64,000 nt of DNA from UBA961 sp049317525 (GTDB lineage: Bacteria > Bacteroidota > Ignavibacteria > Kapaibacteriales > UBA961), in NCBI GenBank assembly GCA_049317525.1, contig JBMOIC010000013.1, positions 6,381-70,380 of the forward strand. The letters are read 5' to 3'. Shown piece after piece: positions 62,201-64,000 of this stretch; the first letter of the stretch is position 1; each line of letters begins with the position of its first letter. The translations under genes were made by a program, and so were the position numbers. A model generated the notes under the pieces. The model did not search any database, was not told the origin of the DNA, and saw nothing but the letters and a program-made list of their open reading frames with translations.

Positions 62201-62782
62201 AATGCAGGACAAAAAAACATTATTTCTTCTCAATTACCCATCATCGTATCTACATTCACAGACACTATAATTGAACAAGGAAAAAGTGTAGCATATACTG
62301 TGGATATTTCGAATACTGCTGGATTTTCTGTTCTATACAAATGGTATAAAAATGGAACTTTACTCAATAAAAACAATGATTCTCTATTAGTTATACAAGC
62401 TATTGACACAACCATTAATGGTATATATAGATGTGATATTATTTCTGATTGTGGCACTGTGAAATCAAATAGCTTTTCAGTCAAAATAAAAGAAAATCCC
62501 TCTTCAATTATGAATGCAGAAAATATTCACGAAGTGATATATCCCAATCCTGCGACTAGTATAATTAGAATATCGCAACATAGTATTGGATTAGATTTTG
62601 ATAAAAATCAAGTAATTGATATATATGATAGTTATGGAAGGATATATCATTTAAAACCAAGAAATGACAATTCATCTGAATTTAGAGAGTTTGATATTTC
62701 TATGATGCCGAATGGAGTATATTTCATACCGATTCACAAAAGTAGTAGGAAAGAATCTCTTTCTTTTATCATCATGAAATAG
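59267..62782 (+). CDS. Large secreted alpha/beta-hydrolase + parallel beta-helix protein with T9SS sorting domain
   Basis: 1171 residues. Signal peptide ~1-23. The first part (~40-270) is an alpha/beta-hydrolase resembling esterases/dienelactone hydrolases, with LIHQHGCGAEGSGEP near residue 65 and the nucleophile Ser151 in WGHSGGGHWAL. A fibronectin-like region follows. From about 440 to 985 there is a right-handed parallel beta-helix beginning YVSSAGNDANPGTKDAPF, with LYINGRRAIRARS as in GH141-like and pectate-lyase-like proteins. An Ig-like module (~990-1080) and a T9SS type A sorting domain (VIYPNPATSIIRIS ... NGVYFIPIHKS) end it. It is likely a surface enzyme for complex polysaccharide, with both ester and glycan cleavage on one chain. 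Confidence 0.75.
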   Translation: MLSLRLHSIITFLLFFIISICHADTYWNGSTYFTEIKGGNSQNYLQKAKYAMYIPNNVETIKGILIHQHGCGAEGSGEPIVTDAQYQAFANAWNIAIIAPDLYPIQGKNCYDWVQPQDGSAQSLLAGLDSLAAQSGHPELTSAPWLLWGHSGGGHWALSMTNLFPEKVIATFVYSPALNIPIEYSDKAAKVPIMIRHAGAFDYNGPGGDCWNTALNTFSKIRKMNGNISIAYTPNQNHNYSFVRYMAIPFFESILSLRLPESGSILKNIDANKGFLVDTSTSGKPAIYSASSFTGNPLSKSWLPDSLCATKFQEFIVSGTIKDITPPSAPIKVQAQTNGLSTLAISWKAHADHESGIKHFNIYLNDIKVATYPEQSYYQYFDTNSDKPIPTEQPAMNYTIYNANLKNTNTVAISTINHADLESAKTSITVITVQSDDHKSFYVSSAGNDANPGTKDAPFLSINKAKKEIRKINKSIDKDIVVFIMNGMYIIDSTLIFDYDDSGFNGHTIRYQAFDCQKPIISGGKRIINWVLHDAAKNIYKAFIDSSFDTRQLYINGRRAIRARSIDAEGWKETSNGYSSPINISNWSNISNIEIVARNEWKHHRGLIDSVNGNSIIMSQPYWTNVHKQFDAPPVWIENAYELLDAEDEWYLDKKAGIIYVKCKANEDIQQAEIIVPKLELLMRCSGLQNTEFNGITFSHATWLQPNSQFGYPVVQADVRFDNTTWVQNPGNIILEYCRNVNFLHSTFEHLGSTALQLYFGCKNNKIFNNTFKDISGSAIAIGSIMSFSLSENDMVKDNTVENNLIRDIGVEYESSVGVFTPISENTIINSNTLIQLPYTGISVGWGWNNQLIPGRNIQVKNNRIDSIMTKLKDGGGIYTIGSLPGADISYNYISNVLNGFGALYPDLGSSNMRWHHNVIKNVKCWLSLWSDQCLKDTVENNYSDTQVSAINGTNCIIRNNEFIVNDKWNQEALDIMSNAGQKNIISSQLPIIVSTFTDTIIEQGKSVAYTVDISNTAGFSVLYKWYKNGTLLNKNNDSLLVIQAIDTTINGIYRCDIISDCGTVKSNSFSVKIKENPSSIMNAENIHEVIYPNPATSIIRISQHSIGLDFDKNQVIDIYDSYGRIYHLKPRNDNSSEFREFDISMMPNGVYFIPIHKSSRKESLSFIIMK

Positions 62783-62864
62783 AAAACAGTAATTGACGAA
62801 TAATTATCGTAGATTGAGCACAAATTTTATTTGTGGAGACCAGAACCCACGCTAAAAAACGGGT

Positions 62865-62878
62865 CATTGTAAACAATG
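62865..62878. promoter_or_regulatory. 14-bp palindrome before the DoxX-like pair
   Basis: CATTGT-AA-ACAATG (62865-62878) is an inverted repeat with a 2-nt centre, 31 nt upstream of the first DoxX-like gene. It may be an operator. A weak hairpin CACAAA/TTTGTG at 62819-62835 lies further upstream. Confidence 0.25.
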
Positions 62879-62908
62879 CACTATTTGTAAAGTTATAAAA
62901 GAAAAGTT

Positions 62909-63247
62909 ATGGAAAATATCATCAAGGTAGCACAATTAGTAGTTGGAATATCTGTATTATTTGTTTGGATATTTAGATTTGACAATATCATTAAAGAGTT
63001 TAAGCAATTTGGTTTAAGTGATTTAATGAGAAGTTTTGTAGGAGCATCTAAAATAGCCTTAGCCACATTATTGATTGCTGGTGTTTGGTATCCATCTTTT
63101 GTACAAATCCCATCTATTTTAATGGGAGTATTTATGGTATCTGCTCAGTATTTTCATTTTAAAGCACATAATCCATTTGTAAGAAGAGTACCTTCACTTA
63201 TTTTCCTAATTTTATGCGCTTTTATAGCATACACAACGATTAATTAA
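62909..63247 (+). CDS. DoxX-like membrane protein 1
   Basis: 112 residues with four hydrophobic helices (~8-25, 45-65, 68-88, 92-110). The loop pattern FKQFGLSDLMRSFVGASKIALATLLIAG resembles DoxX-like small membrane proteins of Bacteroidota. The second gene 6 nt downstream has the same length and layout. Confidence 0.6.
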   Translation: MENIIKVAQLVVGISVLFVWIFRFDNIIKEFKQFGLSDLMRSFVGASKIALATLLIAGVWYPSFVQIPSILMGVFMVSAQYFHFKAHNPFVRRVPSLIFLILCAFIAYTTIN

Positions 63248-63253
63248 TTAATA

Positions 63254-63592
63254 ATGACAGTTACCATAGTATGTACATTATTTTCTAGTATATCTTTCTT
63301 TATATATGTTGCGATGTATTTTATCACAGATAATTTACAGAATGATTTTAAGCGATTTGAATTAGAGCAATTTGGTTTATTGGTTATACTTTTAGAGTTT
63401 TTAGGCGCGGCGGGTTTAATGATTGGATTAAAATACAATCCACTTTTAACGATTTCATCTATAGGTTTAGCCTTACTGATGTTATGCGGATTAATTGTCC
63501 GCATAAAGTTTGGCGATAGCATCTGGATATCATTACCTGCATTGTTTTATATGCTTTTGAATGGTTATATATGCTATCTTTCAATGCGATAA
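63254..63592 (+). CDS. DoxX-like membrane protein 2
   Basis: 112 residues, four hydrophobic segments, with FKRFELEQFGLLVILLEFLGAAGL in the place of the FKQFGLSDLMRS stretch in the upstream protein, then GLKYNPLLTISSIGLALLML. Same length and topology as its neighbour but diverged, so an old tandem duplication. Known DoxX-like roles include thiosulfate or quinol oxidation, but none can be assigned here. Confidence 0.6.
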   Translation: MTVTIVCTLFSSISFFIYVAMYFITDNLQNDFKRFELEQFGLLVILLEFLGAAGLMIGLKYNPLLTISSIGLALLMLCGLIVRIKFGDSIWISLPALFYMLLNGYICYLSMR

Positions 63593-63684
63593 ATATCAAT
63601 AGATATTATCATTAAATAGAAAAGATATTATTACTGTTTAAGCAAGATATTACATAGTGGGAACAGCAATTTAGGGATAATAAT

Positions 63685-64000
63685 ATGAGAAGATCAATTG
63701 TCTTTACGGGTAAATTTGGTGAATATTTTATAAAGTCTTTAGGCCTTTTATTATTATCAATAATAACATTTGGTCTGGCTACGCCATATTGGATTTATTG
63801 GTCTACCGAGTATTTTTTTAACAATTTAGAATTAAATGGCAATAAAATTCTCTTTACAGGGACCTTTGGAGAGTATTTCATCATGTCTTTAGGATTACTA
63901 TTGCTATCCATCATTACATGTGGCATCGCATTTCCTTATTGGATGTATTGGTCTTTTGAGTACTTTTTTTCAAGAATGGAAATTGAAGAATTTAATTCTT
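63685..64000 (+). CDS. DUF898/YjgN-like membrane protein with 50-residue repeats, cut by window end
   Basis: 105 residues visible from ATG 63685; the 3' end is missing. Two near-identical units of 50 residues start at residue 5 (IVFTGKFGEYF) and residue 55 (ILFTGTFGEYF), each followed by LGLLLLSIIT and PYW(I/M)YWS. This is the repeat pattern of the DUF898 (YjgN) membrane family, F-x-G-x-x-x-E-Y-F then a helix. The gene period is 150 nt. Function unknown. Confidence 0.65.
   Translation, partial: MRRSIVFTGKFGEYFIKSLGLLLLSIITFGLATPYWIYWSTEYFFNNLELNGNKILFTGTFGEYFIMSLGLLLLSIITCGIAFPYWMYWSFEYFFSRMEIEEFNS

Noticed and set aside
1..64000. CRISPR arrays, insertion sequences or prophage remnants
   Set aside because: No regularly spaced repeats, transposase or phage-like genes were found on either strand.

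Overview
The window is about one third G+C (by eye), densely coded, and comes from a member of the Bacteroidota in the broad sense (Bacteroidota/Chlorobiota side of the FCB group). The reasons are a type IX secretion (T9SS) sortase of the PorU/gingipain type, several secreted proteins with T9SS-like C-terminal sorting domains, TonB-dependent receptors of the CarboxypepD-plug-barrel type, a DUF4249 lipoprotein, many lipoproteins and small outer-membrane barrels, and several -7 boxes of the TAnnTTTG type that are diagnostic of Bacteroidota sigma-A promoters. The best of these (TTTG, 20 nt, TATTTTTG) serves tRNA-Gly. The finer lineage cannot be fixed from this window; a Kapabacteria/Ignavibacteria-like member is possible but unproven. 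No transposase, integrase, phage gene or CRISPR array is visible.

Layout. 1-6055: a tightly coupled minus-strand operon of four cell-surface genes (small barrel, lipoprotein-barrel, lipoprotein, PD40/OmpA-like protein), followed by the start of a DUF7948 surface protein. 6056-9410: lipoproteins and a TPR protein. 9418-11894: an MlaE permease and two tandem paralogous LTxxQ-like proteins with identical cysteine spacing. 12122-19668: an ATP synthase operon (atpZ, small membrane protein, atpB, atpE, atpF, atpH, atpA, atpG) that carries two extra genes, an outer-membrane barrel between atpH and atpA and an hldD-like epimerase between atpA and atpG; atpD and atpC are absent. 19827-28280: panB, a secreted cytochrome c/copper monooxygenase-like protein, and a 1936-residue PorU-like protease. 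28281-37018: tRNA-Gly, lipB, an ECF sigma factor/anti-sigma/lipoprotein set, purD, and a VWA-OmpA/T9SS-cargo/barrel trio. 37037-42445: cystathionine beta-synthase, a carotenoid hydroxylase, and an operon of two peptidases plus a secreted protein. 42582-54457: a methionine synthase split in two, with a DEAD-box helicase and a TonB-type barrel gene lying between the catalytic/B12 part and the AdoMet reactivation part, then a TonB receptor/DUF4249 pair. 54459-64000: a TrmA-family RNA methyltransferase, small proteins, a membrane protein, a GT25 glycosyltransferase, a large secreted hydrolase/beta-helix protein, two DoxX-like proteins and a DUF898-like repeat protein cut by the window end.

Most of the window is housekeeping (energy, cofactor, amino-acid and purine metabolism) interleaved with envelope genes. 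The observations I rate highest are the split methionine synthase, an anti-sigma factor fused to a predicted outer-membrane-barrel-like domain, the envelope genes embedded in the ATP synthase operon, and the paired LTxxQ-like proteins with four identically spaced cysteines.
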